64,000 nt of DNA. Origin: Micromonospora sp. C31 (lineage in GTDB: Bacteria > Actinomycetota > Actinomycetes > Mycobacteriales > Micromonosporaceae). The DNA is taken from the NCBI RefSeq assembly GCF_018070575.1, contig NZ_JAGPXN010000004.1, forward strand, positions 124,001 to 188,000. Direction: 5' to 3'. Positions 47,293-56,250 of the stretch are shown here, one piece after another (position 1 is the stretch's first letter; each line of letters starts with the position of its first letter). The notes below the pieces were generated by a model that did not search any database, was not told the DNA's origin, and saw nothing but the letters and a program-made list of their open reading frames with translations. The translations under genes and the position numbers were made by a program.

Positions 47293-48240
47293 TCAGCCGG
47301 CTCGGGTGGACCAGTCGGGCAGGGGGGCCGCCTCGGTCGCCTCGGCCGCCGCCCGCTCGGTCCACGGGGACATCGCCCCGACGCGCTGCCGCGGCACCGT
47401 GGGCTGCCGCAGCGGCACGTACACCCGGGCGTCCACCGCCTCCGCCAGCAGCAGCGCCGCCATCAGGCTGGACGGTCGCTCGGTCGGGTCGTCGGCCAGG
47501 CAGGTCGCGCACAGGTCGGCCACCTCCGGCGGCAGCCCCTCGATCTCCGGCAGCGGTCGCGGCGGATGCCGGAGCCGCGCGCCCAGCAGCTGGGTCGTGG
47601 TGCCCGCCTCGTACGGCAGCCGCCCGGTCAGGCAGTAGTAGAGCAGGACGCCGAGGGCGTACATGTCGGCGGCCGGGGTGGCGGGCGCCCGTTCCAACTG
47701 CTCCGGCGCGAGGTAGGCCGGCGTACCGACCACCATCCCCTCCGGTGACCGGTCGGGGGTGCCCGACGGGGTGGCGATGCCGAAGTCGAGCACCTTCACA
47801 CCGGTCGGGGTCAGGATCACGTTCGCCGGCTTGACGTCGCGGTGCACGATGCCGTGCGCGTGGGCGGCGGCCAGCGCGGCGCTCACCTCCGCGCAGACCC
47901 GTACGGCGATGCGCCAGTCCAGCGGCCCGGCCCGCAGGTGCGCGGCCAGCGTCTCGCCCTCGGCCAGCTCCATGACGATGTAGGGAACCTGGTCCTCCGA
48001 GCCCGTTCCGCAGGTGCCGAAGTCGTGCACGGAGGCCACGTTGGGGTGCACCAGCCGGGCCGCGGAGCGGGCCTCCGCGCGGATCCGCTCCACACAGGTG
48101 TCCTGGCCCTCCTGCCCGGGGGACATCACCTTCACCGCGACCGGACGGTCCAGCACCGCGTCGTGGGCCCGCCAGACCTCCGACATGCCACCGATGCCGA
48201 TGCGCTGTTCGAGCCGGTACCGCCCGTCCAGCGTTCTCAT
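47293..48240 (-). CDS. Soluble Ser/Thr protein kinase (Pkn type)
   Basis: A 315-residue Hanks-type kinase nearly limited to the catalytic domain. RIGIGGMSEVWRA, VAVKVM, HRDVKPANVIL, DFGIATPSG and LAPEQLERAP are intact. Unlike the kinase at 24415 there is no transmembrane helix; the C-terminal 45 residues are a short polar tail. ATG at 48240 has GGGGAG 6 nt upstream. It converges with nothing and follows the OsmC-like gene's upstream region, monocistronic. Confidence 0.92.
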   Translation of the reverse strand: MRTLDGRYRLEQRIGIGGMSEVWRAHDAVLDRPVAVKVMSPGQEGQDTCVERIRAEARSAARLVHPNVASVHDFGTCGTGSEDQVPYIVMELAEGETLAAHLRAGPLDWRIAVRVCAEVSAALAAAHAHGIVHRDVKPANVILTPTGVKVLDFGIATPSGTPDRSPEGMVVGTPAYLAPEQLERAPATPAADMYALGVLLYYCLTGRLPYEAGTTTQLLGARLRHPPRPLPEIEGLPPEVADLCATCLADDPTERPSSLMAALLLAEAVDARVYVPLRQPTVPRQRVGAMSPWTERAAAEATEAAPLPDWSTRAG

Positions 48241-48410
48241 CGACTGCTCCCCGCGCCTCGTGGCCCGTCCCGTGACGGGTCGCCAACGCTGCGGTACCCG
48301 GGGTCCGATCAGGGCAAACCGCTGCCGGATCCGGGCGGGGCGGCCCGCTGTTGGGGTAGCTTGCGAGCCAGGGCCGGTGTCGGGCGGTAAGCGGGAAGGC
48401 GGGCGCGCGG

Positions 48411-48644
48411 ATGAGCGAGGTGACCGTACGCTTCGTCGGCGGCCCGGCCCACGACCTGGTCCGGGCGGTGCCCGCCGAGCCCGACGGCTGCCCGCCCGCG
48501 CACTGGATCCTGCGCCACCCCGGCGGCGTGGGCCCGGCCACGGGTGGCGGGCCGGACCACCTCTACCGGCGCGAACCTCCCGTCGGCGACGACACCTGGA
48601 CGATGCGCTTCGTGCACACCTACCCGGTGGGCATGACTGAGTGA
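48411..48644 (+). CDS. Small hypothetical protein
   Basis: A 77-residue soluble protein (MSEVTVRFVGGPAHDLVRAVP, HWILRHPGG, WTMRFVHTYPVGM) with good coding bias. No family recognised. ATG at 48411 has only a weak GGAAGG about 17 nt upstream. Confidence 0.6.
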   Translation: MSEVTVRFVGGPAHDLVRAVPAEPDGCPPAHWILRHPGGVGPATGGGPDHLYRREPPVGDDTWTMRFVHTYPVGMTE

Positions 48645-48668
48645 GTCCACGCCCGGACGCGGGGCCGT

Positions 48669-49520
48669 TCAGTCGGCCAGCAGCTCGGCGAGGGCCTGCC
48701 CGATCCGCTCGGCGTGCCGCCCGTCCGGGTCCTCGTCGGCGTTGAAGTCGGTGACGCTCATCCCGATCAGCCGACCCGAGCGCACCAGTGGCCGGGCCAG
48801 CGCGATCAGGTCGGCCCAGTCCAGGCCGTCGGGCTCCGGGTAGCTGATCGCCGGCAGCACGAGCGGGTCGAGCACGTCGAGGTCGAGGTGCAGCCAGGCG
48901 GGGGTCGTACCGGCGGCGAGGTCCCGCCCCACCGTCGCCGCGTCGGCGCCGCGCAGCCGGGTGGCCGGCACCAGGTGGACGGCCGGGTCGACCCGCGGGG
49001 CCTCCCTGCCGGCCGTGGCCCGGTCGAGCGGCCGGTGGCCGAGCACGTGCACCTGGTCGGGGTCGACCAGCGGCCCCTCCCGGTCGAGGACCCCCGCCGG
49101 GCCGTGGTCGGTGACGATCGACAGGTCCATGTCCGCCGCCTCACCCGTGGGCGAGGTGCGGCCGTCCTCGAAGTCGAGGTGGGCGTCGAGGAACCACAGG
49201 TCGAAGCCGGAGGGCAGCCCCTGCAGGATGCCCGGCAGGATCGCGCAGTCGCCGCCGAGCACCAGCGGGTGGCGCCCCGTGCCGATCAGCGTCGTCACCC
49301 GTACGGCGATCGCGCGGGCGGCGCGGCGGACCTGGTCGACGCCGACCACCCCGGTCTCCGGATCCCGGACCGGGTCGGTGATCAGGGCGTCGACCGCGCC
49401 GGCGTCGGCCACGCCCAGCCGACCCAGCAGCCCGGCGGCCCGCAGTGCCGCAGGCGCCCGGTGCTCGCCCCGGCCACGTCCGGAGGAGTCGAGGGGAGCG
49501 TCCAGCACCGACCATCGCAC
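48669..49520 (-). CDS. Arginase/ureohydrolase family protein
   Basis: A 283-residue binuclear-manganese hydrolase fold. Visible are LVLGGDCAILPG (residues 87-98), WFLDAHLDFEDGRTSPTGEAADMDL (DAHLD at 112-116) and WLHLDLDVLDPLVLPAIS. GGDC replaces the GGDH of classical arginases, as in an actinobacterial subgroup, so metal content and substrate (arginine, agmatine, formimino-glutamate or other) are open. GTG at 49520 has TAGCCT 6 nt upstream and no Shine-Dalgarno. Confidence 0.88.
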   Translation of the reverse strand: MRWSVLDAPLDSSGRGRGEHRAPAALRAAGLLGRLGVADAGAVDALITDPVRDPETGVVGVDQVRRAARAIAVRVTTLIGTGRHPLVLGGDCAILPGILQGLPSGFDLWFLDAHLDFEDGRTSPTGEAADMDLSIVTDHGPAGVLDREGPLVDPDQVHVLGHRPLDRATAGREAPRVDPAVHLVPATRLRGADAATVGRDLAAGTTPAWLHLDLDVLDPLVLPAISYPEPDGLDWADLIALARPLVRSGRLIGMSVTDFNADEDPDGRHAERIGQALAELLAD

Positions 49521-49526
49521 CCCCGG

Positions 49527-49550
49527 AGGCTATCCGGACCGTGGCAGGCT
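49527..49550. promoter_or_regulatory. Back-to-back leaderless promoters of the ureohydrolase and AraC genes
   Basis: TAGCCT on the minus strand (49532-49527) lies 6 nt before the GTG at 49520; CAGGCT on the plus strand (49545-49550) lies 7 nt before the ATG at 49558. The two start codons are only 37 bp apart, so the promoters' upstream regions overlap. Confidence 0.5.
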
Positions 49551-49557
49551 GGGCGGC

Positions 49558-50244
49558 ATGTACCAGGAACGTCCCGCCGGGTTCGCCGGCGCGGTGCTCT
49601 GGACCAGCACCACGACGGCCGGCGCCGCACCGACCCGGGTGCTCCCCGACGGCTGCGTCGACCTGCTCTGGTCGAGCCGCCGCGGGCTGGTGGTGGCCGG
49701 GCCGGACCGCACCGCCCACCTCAGCGGCGGCGGGCCGGCGGAGCGCTGGGTGGGGCTGCGGCTGCCGCCGGGCACCGGCCCGACGGTGCTCGGCGTACCG
49801 GCGGTCGAGCTGCGCGACCGGCGGGTGCCCCTGGCCGGGCTGTGGGGCGAGCGGGACGTGGCCCGGCTGACCGAGCGGGCGGAGACGGCCCCGGCCGCCG
49901 TGTTGACGGAGATCGCCGTGCGGCGGCTGCGGGCGGCCGGCGGGCCCGATCCGATCGGCGCCCGGGTCGCCGCCGCGCTGGCCGCCGGCGCCACCGTGAC
50001 CGCGACCGCCGTCGCGGCCGGCCTCGATCCGCGCGCCCTGCACCGGCGGTGCCGGCACCTGTTCGGGTACGGCCCGAAGACCCTGGCCCGGATCCTGCGG
50101 ATGGGACGCGCGCTGGCGCTGGCCCGCGCCGGCACCCCCCTCGCCGAGGCGGCGGCCCGCTGCGGCTACGCCGACCAGGCCCACCTCACCCGGGACGTGC
50201 GGGACCTGGCCGGGGTGCCGCCGACCGCGCTGCTGCCCCGCTGA
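49558..50244 (+). CDS. AraC family transcription regulator with DUF6597-like N-terminus
   Basis: A 228-residue regulator. The N-terminal domain (RVLPDGCVDLLWSSRRGLVVAGPDRTAH, WVGLRLPPGTGPTVLGVPAVELRDRRVPL) is the sensor type found in actinobacterial AraC proteins, and the C-terminal double helix-turn-helix has TATAVAAGLDPRALHRRCRHLFGYGPKTLARILRMGRAL and LAEAAARCGYADQAHLTRDVRDLAGVPPTAL. Divergent from the ureohydrolase gene, which it may control. Confidence 0.9.
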   Translation: MYQERPAGFAGAVLWTSTTTAGAAPTRVLPDGCVDLLWSSRRGLVVAGPDRTAHLSGGGPAERWVGLRLPPGTGPTVLGVPAVELRDRRVPLAGLWGERDVARLTERAETAPAAVLTEIAVRRLRAAGGPDPIGARVAAALAAGATVTATAVAAGLDPRALHRRCRHLFGYGPKTLARILRMGRALALARAGTPLAEAAARCGYADQAHLTRDVRDLAGVPPTALLPR

Positions 50245-50316
50245 GCTCCTGACTGCGCCGGCCGACCGCCGATCGGGCGCCCGGGGCGCCTGGCACAGGG
50301 GTCCGCCAGCGCGCGG

Positions 50317-50715
50317 TCACCCCTGCGGCGGGAGGGGGGCGAACAGGTCCACGCCGTTGCCGTCCGGGTCGCGCACCACCGCGTACCGCTGGCCCCAGTG
50401 GGCGTCCCACGGGGGCAGGTGGCCCTCGTGGCCCTCGGTCACCAGTTCCGCGTAGAGCCGGTCCACCTCGGCCGGGTCGGCGCACCGGAAGGCGAGGCCG
50501 GCCCCGCCGCCGCTCCCGGGCTTCCAGTCCGGGTCGAACGCGCGGACGGTGTCGGCGGTGTCCCAGGCCAGCCGCAGGCCGCCGGGGAGGGTGACCTCCA
50601 CGTGCGGCGCGGTGTCGGCGTCGGCGGGGATGTCGAGGCCCAGCCGCCGGTAGAAGGCGAGGGAGCGGGGCAGGTCGGTGCTGACCAGGCCGATGAGGTC
50701 GAGTGTCGGTGCCAT
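50317..50715 (-). CDS. VOC/glyoxalase-like protein
   Basis: A 132-residue vicinal-oxygen-chelate fold protein: LDLIGLVSTDLPRSLAFYRRLGLDIP, HVEVTLPGGLRLAWDT, and WGQRYAVVRDPDGNGVDLFAPLP. Metal ligands His and Glu of glyoxalase I are partly replaced, so it may be a ligand-binding (for example antibiotic-sequestering) member. ATG at 50715 has TACGGT 7 nt upstream. Confidence 0.88.
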   Translation of the reverse strand: MAPTLDLIGLVSTDLPRSLAFYRRLGLDIPADADTAPHVEVTLPGGLRLAWDTADTVRAFDPDWKPGSGGGAGLAFRCADPAEVDRLYAELVTEGHEGHLPPWDAHWGQRYAVVRDPDGNGVDLFAPLPPQG

Positions 50716-50722
50716 GGCTCCC

Positions 50723-50728
50723 ACCGTA
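50723..50728 (-). promoter_or_regulatory. -10 box of a probable leaderless promoter (VOC gene)
   Basis: TACGGT on the minus strand, 7 nt before the ATG at 50715; the GGGAG in between is too close to serve as Shine-Dalgarno. Confidence 0.45.
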
Positions 50729-50904
50729 GGGGGCGCCCCGACGGGCGTCTTGAACGAAACGGACAGCGGACGGACTGCCGGGTGTGGGCTCCACGAGCGG
50801 GACGAACGGCGTAGCGTGTCAGACAACTCCGGCTTTGCGGGCAAATCACCCAGTGGCTTCTGCCCGTGTACGCCGATCTCGAGACGCGAGGGAAGGAGCG
50901 GTCG

Positions 50905-51054
50905 GTGGAACACCTGGCCTACCTGGACGCGGGGTCCGGCAGCCTGATCGTGCAGGCGGTGGTCGGCGGAGTGGCCGGCGCCGCGGTGGCGGCCAAGCTC
51001 TACTGGCGGCGACTGGTCGACCGGTTCCGCCGCCAGCCCACCGATCAGCGCTGA
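50905..51054 (+). CDS. Small single-span membrane protein
   Basis: A 49-residue protein with one transmembrane segment (SLIVQAVVGGVAGAAVAAKLYW, about residues 12-33) and a basic cytosolic tail. GTG at 50905 has AAGGAG 6 nt upstream. It lies 8 nt before the methyltransferase gene and seems to be the first gene of a three-gene envelope operon; short proteins of this layout precede similar operons and may anchor or chaperone the others. Confidence 0.75.
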   Translation: MEHLAYLDAGSGSLIVQAVVGGVAGAAVAAKLYWRRLVDRFRRQPTDQR

Positions 51055-51062
51055 CCCGGCCG

Positions 51063-52487
51063 ATGCCGAACTCCCGCACCGGCCCGCGCGCCGAGCCCGC
51101 TTCCTTCCGCGACCCCGCCAACCGGGTCTTCCACCTCGACGGCGACGTGCTGCGTGGGCTGGACGAGCAGGCCGCCGGGGAGTGGCGCGCGCTGACGGCC
51201 AGCGAGTTCTTCCCGCCGCTGCTCGCCACGGGCAAGGTGTGCGGCACCGAGGCGGTCGAGTCGCCGACCGTGCCGTCGGGCGCCCGGTGGGCCGCCGTTC
51301 TCCGCCACGAGCGCATCCCGTTCGTCTCCCACCCGTACGAGTGGTCGTTCACCATGCTGCGCGACGCGGCACTGCTGCACCTGGAGATCCTGCGCGCGGC
51401 CCTGCCGGCCGGGTTCACCACGAAGGACGGCTCGGCCTACAACCTCCAGTGGCGGGGCGTCGAGCCGGTGTTCATCGACGTCGGCTCGTTCACCCCGGCA
51501 CGCGACGGCGAGCCCTGGGCCGGCTACCGGCAGTTCTGCCAGACGCTGCTCTACCCGCTGCTGCTCGGCGCCCACCTCGGGCTGGACTTCCAGCCGTGGC
51601 TGCGTGCCCGGGTCGACGGCATCGAGCCCGACCAGATGCGCCGGCTGTTCGGCGGCGCCCGGCGGCTGCTGCCCGGGGTACCCACCCACGTGCACCTGCA
51701 CGACGCGATGCAGCGGCGCAACGCCCGCGCCAGCACCGCCGACGTGCGGTCCCAACTGCGGGCGGCCGGCTACTCCCGGGAGTTGGCGCTGGCCACCGTA
51801 CGCGGGATCGAGAAGCTCGTGCGGCGGCTGGAGCCCCGCCCGGCGGCCAGCCACTGGGTCGACTACCAGCGCACCTGCGCGTACACCGCCGACGACCGGG
51901 CCGCGAAGGAACGCTTCGTCACCGAGGCGCTGGCCGACGGGCCGCGGCCCCGTCTGGCGCTGGACCTCGGCGCCAACGACGGCCGGTACGCCCGGCTCGC
52001 CGCCCGGCACGCCGACTACGTCGTCGCGGTCGAGCAGGACCCGGGCGTGGTGGACGGGCTCTACCGGGACCTGCGCGCGGCGGGGGAGCGGCGGATCCTG
52101 CCCCTGGTGATGGACCTCGCCGACCCGTCGCCCGGCGGCGGCTGGCGCGGCGTCGAGCGGGCCTCGTTCGCCGACCGGGCCGACGCCGACGTGGTCCTCG
52201 CCCTGGCCGTCGTGCACCACCTGGCGATCGGGCGCAACGTGCCGCTGCCCGAGGTGCTGGACTGGCTGGTCGGGCTCGCCGCCCCCGGCGCCCGCGCGGT
52301 GGTGGAGTTCGTCCACCCCGGCGACCCGATGGCCCGGCGGCTGCTGGCCAACAAGCCCGAGGGGCTCTTCCCCGACTACCGGCCGGCCGAGTTCGAGCGG
52401 CTGCTCGCCGCGCGCTGCCGGATCGTGCGACGACTCGACCTGCCCTCGGGCACCCGGACGCTCTACGCGGCGGTCGTTGGTGGCTGA
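51063..52487 (+). CDS. Two-domain SAM-dependent methyltransferase (NoeA-like)
   Basis: A 474-residue protein. The N-terminal about 290 residues hold HPYEWSFTMLRDAALLHLEILRAALPAGFTTKDGSAYNLQWRGVEPVFIDVGSF, typical of methyltransferases from surface-glycan loci; the C-terminal domain has LALDLGANDGRYARLAARHADYVVAVEQDPGVVDGLYRDL (SAM site near residue 300) and VLALAVVHHLAIG. Substrate probably a glycan or lipid-linked sugar. No Shine-Dalgarno; coupled to the gene 8 nt upstream. Overlaps the next gene by 8 nt. Confidence 0.85.
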   Translation: MPNSRTGPRAEPASFRDPANRVFHLDGDVLRGLDEQAAGEWRALTASEFFPPLLATGKVCGTEAVESPTVPSGARWAAVLRHERIPFVSHPYEWSFTMLRDAALLHLEILRAALPAGFTTKDGSAYNLQWRGVEPVFIDVGSFTPARDGEPWAGYRQFCQTLLYPLLLGAHLGLDFQPWLRARVDGIEPDQMRRLFGGARRLLPGVPTHVHLHDAMQRRNARASTADVRSQLRAAGYSRELALATVRGIEKLVRRLEPRPAASHWVDYQRTCAYTADDRAAKERFVTEALADGPRPRLALDLGANDGRYARLAARHADYVVAVEQDPGVVDGLYRDLRAAGERRILPLVMDLADPSPGGGWRGVERASFADRADADVVLALAVVHHLAIGRNVPLPEVLDWLVGLAAPGARAVVEFVHPGDPMARRLLANKPEGLFPDYRPAEFERLLAARCRIVRRLDLPSGTRTLYAAVVGG

Positions 52488-54564
52488 GCCGGCGCCGGCC
52501 GACCGGCCGCCGGGCGACCCCGCGTCCGGTGACCGGCCGACGGTCGGGTTGCCCGCTGGCGACCCTGCGCCCGCTGGCCGGCCGGGTGGCTGGCGTACGG
52601 AGCTGGGCCGGCTGGCCGAGGTGGCCGGGCTGGTCGGGCTCGTGGTGACCCAGCCGCTGCTGGACGTCCTCGGGCGCAGCCCCGACTTCTTCCTGTTCCA
52701 CCGGGCGGACCGCCGGGAGATCCTGCTGCTGGTGGCGTTGGTCGCGCTGGTGCCCACCACCGCCGTGGCGCTGCTCGGCGCGCTGTCCCGGCTGGCCGGC
52801 CGAGCCGCCCGATCGGTGACGCACACGCTGCTGGTCGGCCTGTTGCTCGCCGCGCTGGCCGTGCAGGTCGGCCGGCACGGTACGCCGCTGCGGGGCGTAC
52901 CGCTGCTGCTGCTCGCCGCGGCGGTCGGGGCCGCCGTGGCCGCCGCGCACCGGCGGTGGCGGGCGCCCGGGCGGGTGCTGCGCCTGGCCGCGGCCGGGCC
53001 GCTGCTGTTCGTGGGGCTGTTCGTGTTCGCCTCGCCCACCTCGACGGTGGTGCTGCCCCGCGGCGAGGGCGGCGCCGCCGGGGTGCCCGGCCCCGGCCAC
53101 CACCCGCCGGTGGTCGTGCTGGTCCTCGACGAGCTGCCCCTGGTGTCCCTGCTCGGCCGCGACGGGCGCGTCGACGCCGCCCGGTTCCCGCACTTCGCGG
53201 AGCTGGCCGGCGGCTCCACCTGGTACCGCAACGCCACGGGCGTCAGCGGCTGGACGCCCTACGCGCTGCCGGCGATGCTCACCGGCCGGTACCCGCAGCG
53301 CGCGGCGGCGCCGCACCACTCGCAGTACCCGGACAACCTGTTCACCGCCCTCGGTGGCCTGTACGACGTGCGCGCCGAGGAGAGCATCACGCGGCTCTGC
53401 CCGCCCAGCCGCTGTGAGCAGCCGGTCGGCCCGGAGCAGGGGATGGGCGTGCTCGTCCGGCAGGCCGGCGGGCTGCTGCGCCAGGTCGCCGCCCCGGTCG
53501 ACAGCCGCGTCGACCCGGCGGACTCGTACCGCGAGCGGACCCGCGCGGAGGCGGGCGTCGACGCCGCCGAGCCGGTGCCGACGGACCCGAAGTTCCGCTG
53601 GGACAGCCTGGACGACAACCAGCCGGCCCGGTTCACCGGCTTCCTCGCCGGCCTGCGGCCGGCGCCCCGACCCACCCTGCACTTCCTGCACCTGCTGATG
53701 CCGCACTCGCCGTGGGCGTACCTGCCGTCGGGGGCGCGCTACGACGCCCCGGACGACCTGCCGAACGACGGCGACGGCTGGCCGGAACTGGCCCGCCGCA
53801 GGCACCTGGCGCAGCTCGGCTACACCGACCGGCTGATCGGGGAGACCCTGCGCACCCTGCGTTCCACCGGCCTCTACGACCAGGCCCTGCTGGTGGTCAC
53901 CGCCGACCACGGCGTCAGCTTCACCCCGGGCGCCCAGGGCCGGGGTATGGGCGCCGTCCGGACCGCCCCGGGCGAGGTCGCCTGGGTGCCGACGTTCGTC
54001 AAGACCCCCGGCCAGCGCGCCGGGCGCATCGACGACCGGAACTGGCAGCACGTCGACCTGCTGCCCACCATCGCCGACGAGGCGGCCGTCCGGCTGCCGT
54101 GGCCGGTCGACGGCCGCTCCGCCCGGCAGGCGCCCCGTACGGAGGGGGGCAAGGTCTTCTACGACCGCCCCGGCGAGCCGACCTCCATCGCCGGCGGCGT
54201 GCCGGACCCGGTCCCGCCGCCCGCGCCCCACCCGCTGGTGGGCACCGCCGTCGGCGACCGCCCGGCGGGCGGCACCGCCCGCGTCGCCAACCTGGCCGCG
54301 TTCGCAGCGGTGGACCCGGACACCGGGCGGCTGCCGGCCGCCGTCTGGGGCGACGTGCCGGACGAGGTGCCCGACGGCACGCCGCTGGCGATCGCCGTCA
54401 ACGGCCGGGTCGGCGCGGTGGTCCCCGTGGTCGCCCGCGATGCCGGCGGACGCCGGTTCGCCGCCCTGCTCGCCGACGACCGCCTCTACCACGTCGGGGC
54501 CAACCGCCTCGCCGTCTACCGCGTGGCCCCCGACGGCGCCCTCCTCCGCCTGACCCTCACCTGA
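52480..54564 (+). CDS. Membrane-bound sulfatase/phosphotransferase-like protein (alkaline phosphatase superfamily)
   Basis: A 694-residue protein with a Pro-rich N-terminus, four to five membrane segments up to about residue 185, and an extracellular alkaline-phosphatase-superfamily domain. VVVLVLDELPLVSLL is the first metal site, SGWTPYALPAMLTGRYP the nucleophile region with Thr as candidate nucleophile (no CxPxR, so not a formylglycine sulfatase), and LLVVTADHGVSF the second metal site. It may transfer or remove a phospho-alcohol group on envelope glycans, like LtaS or phosphoethanolamine transferases. GTG at 52480 lies within the methyltransferase end. Confidence 0.82.
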   Translation: MAEPAPADRPPGDPASGDRPTVGLPAGDPAPAGRPGGWRTELGRLAEVAGLVGLVVTQPLLDVLGRSPDFFLFHRADRREILLLVALVALVPTTAVALLGALSRLAGRAARSVTHTLLVGLLLAALAVQVGRHGTPLRGVPLLLLAAAVGAAVAAAHRRWRAPGRVLRLAAAGPLLFVGLFVFASPTSTVVLPRGEGGAAGVPGPGHHPPVVVLVLDELPLVSLLGRDGRVDAARFPHFAELAGGSTWYRNATGVSGWTPYALPAMLTGRYPQRAAAPHHSQYPDNLFTALGGLYDVRAEESITRLCPPSRCEQPVGPEQGMGVLVRQAGGLLRQVAAPVDSRVDPADSYRERTRAEAGVDAAEPVPTDPKFRWDSLDDNQPARFTGFLAGLRPAPRPTLHFLHLLMPHSPWAYLPSGARYDAPDDLPNDGDGWPELARRRHLAQLGYTDRLIGETLRTLRSTGLYDQALLVVTADHGVSFTPGAQGRGMGAVRTAPGEVAWVPTFVKTPGQRAGRIDDRNWQHVDLLPTIADEAAVRLPWPVDGRSARQAPRTEGGKVFYDRPGEPTSIAGGVPDPVPPPAPHPLVGTAVGDRPAGGTARVANLAAFAAVDPDTGRLPAAVWGDVPDEVPDGTPLAIAVNGRVGAVVPVVARDAGGRRFAALLADDRLYHVGANRLAVYRVAPDGALLRLTLT

Positions 54565-54809
54565 GCCCTGCCCTTTCACCCCCGCCCCACCTCCCCCGCC
54601 GCCAGGACGCGCGATGATCAAGGGGTTGCGGGCCTCCCTGCGTCGTCGCTGCCCGAGCGTCCGAATTGCGCGGGTTTCCCGGCTCGCTGGTCGGGAAACG
54701 GGTGACGCATGCCTCACCGTCGAACCACGACGGGCGGTGTCACCTCGACCGTGATTACGGTAAAAGCGAAGGCAATTCAACGCAGATCTGCCGGCGAAGC
54801 GAGGGAAAC

Positions 54810-56093
<1,284 letters not shown>

Positions 56094-56107
56094 CCCCCGG
56101 CCGTACC

Positions 56108-56156
56108 GACGGCGGAGGCCGCCGACCCGCACCCCGGGGCGGCGGCCTCCGCCGTC
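56108..56156. terminator. 16-bp stem terminator of gltA
   Basis: gacggcggaggccgcc (56108-56123) pairs perfectly with ggcggcctccgccgtc (56141-56156) around a 17-nt loop, starting 15 nt after the citrate synthase stop. Confidence 0.8.
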
Positions 56157-56190
56157 TCGCGCTCCGTGCCCCGTCCCCCACCCGCCACCG

Positions 56191-56244
56191 GTAAGGAAGG
56201 GCCCCTTCCTCTACCGGAAACGATAGGAAGGGGCCCTTCCTTAC
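56191..56244. repeat. 20-bp inverted repeat of the Micromonosporaceae type
   Basis: gtaaggaagggccccttcct (56191-56210) is followed after 14 nt by its exact reverse complement (56225-56244). Each arm is itself nearly palindromic. It lies between the convergent gltA and glycosyltransferase genes, ending 6 nt from the latter's stop, and would act as a bidirectional terminator. Confidence 0.85.
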
Positions 56245-56250
56245 ACCCCG

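Noticed and set aside
48669-49520. Loss of the GGDH histidine as a sign of an inactive ureohydrolase
   Set aside because: GGDC is, to my recollection, common in an actinobacterial subgroup, so it is not evidence of decay.
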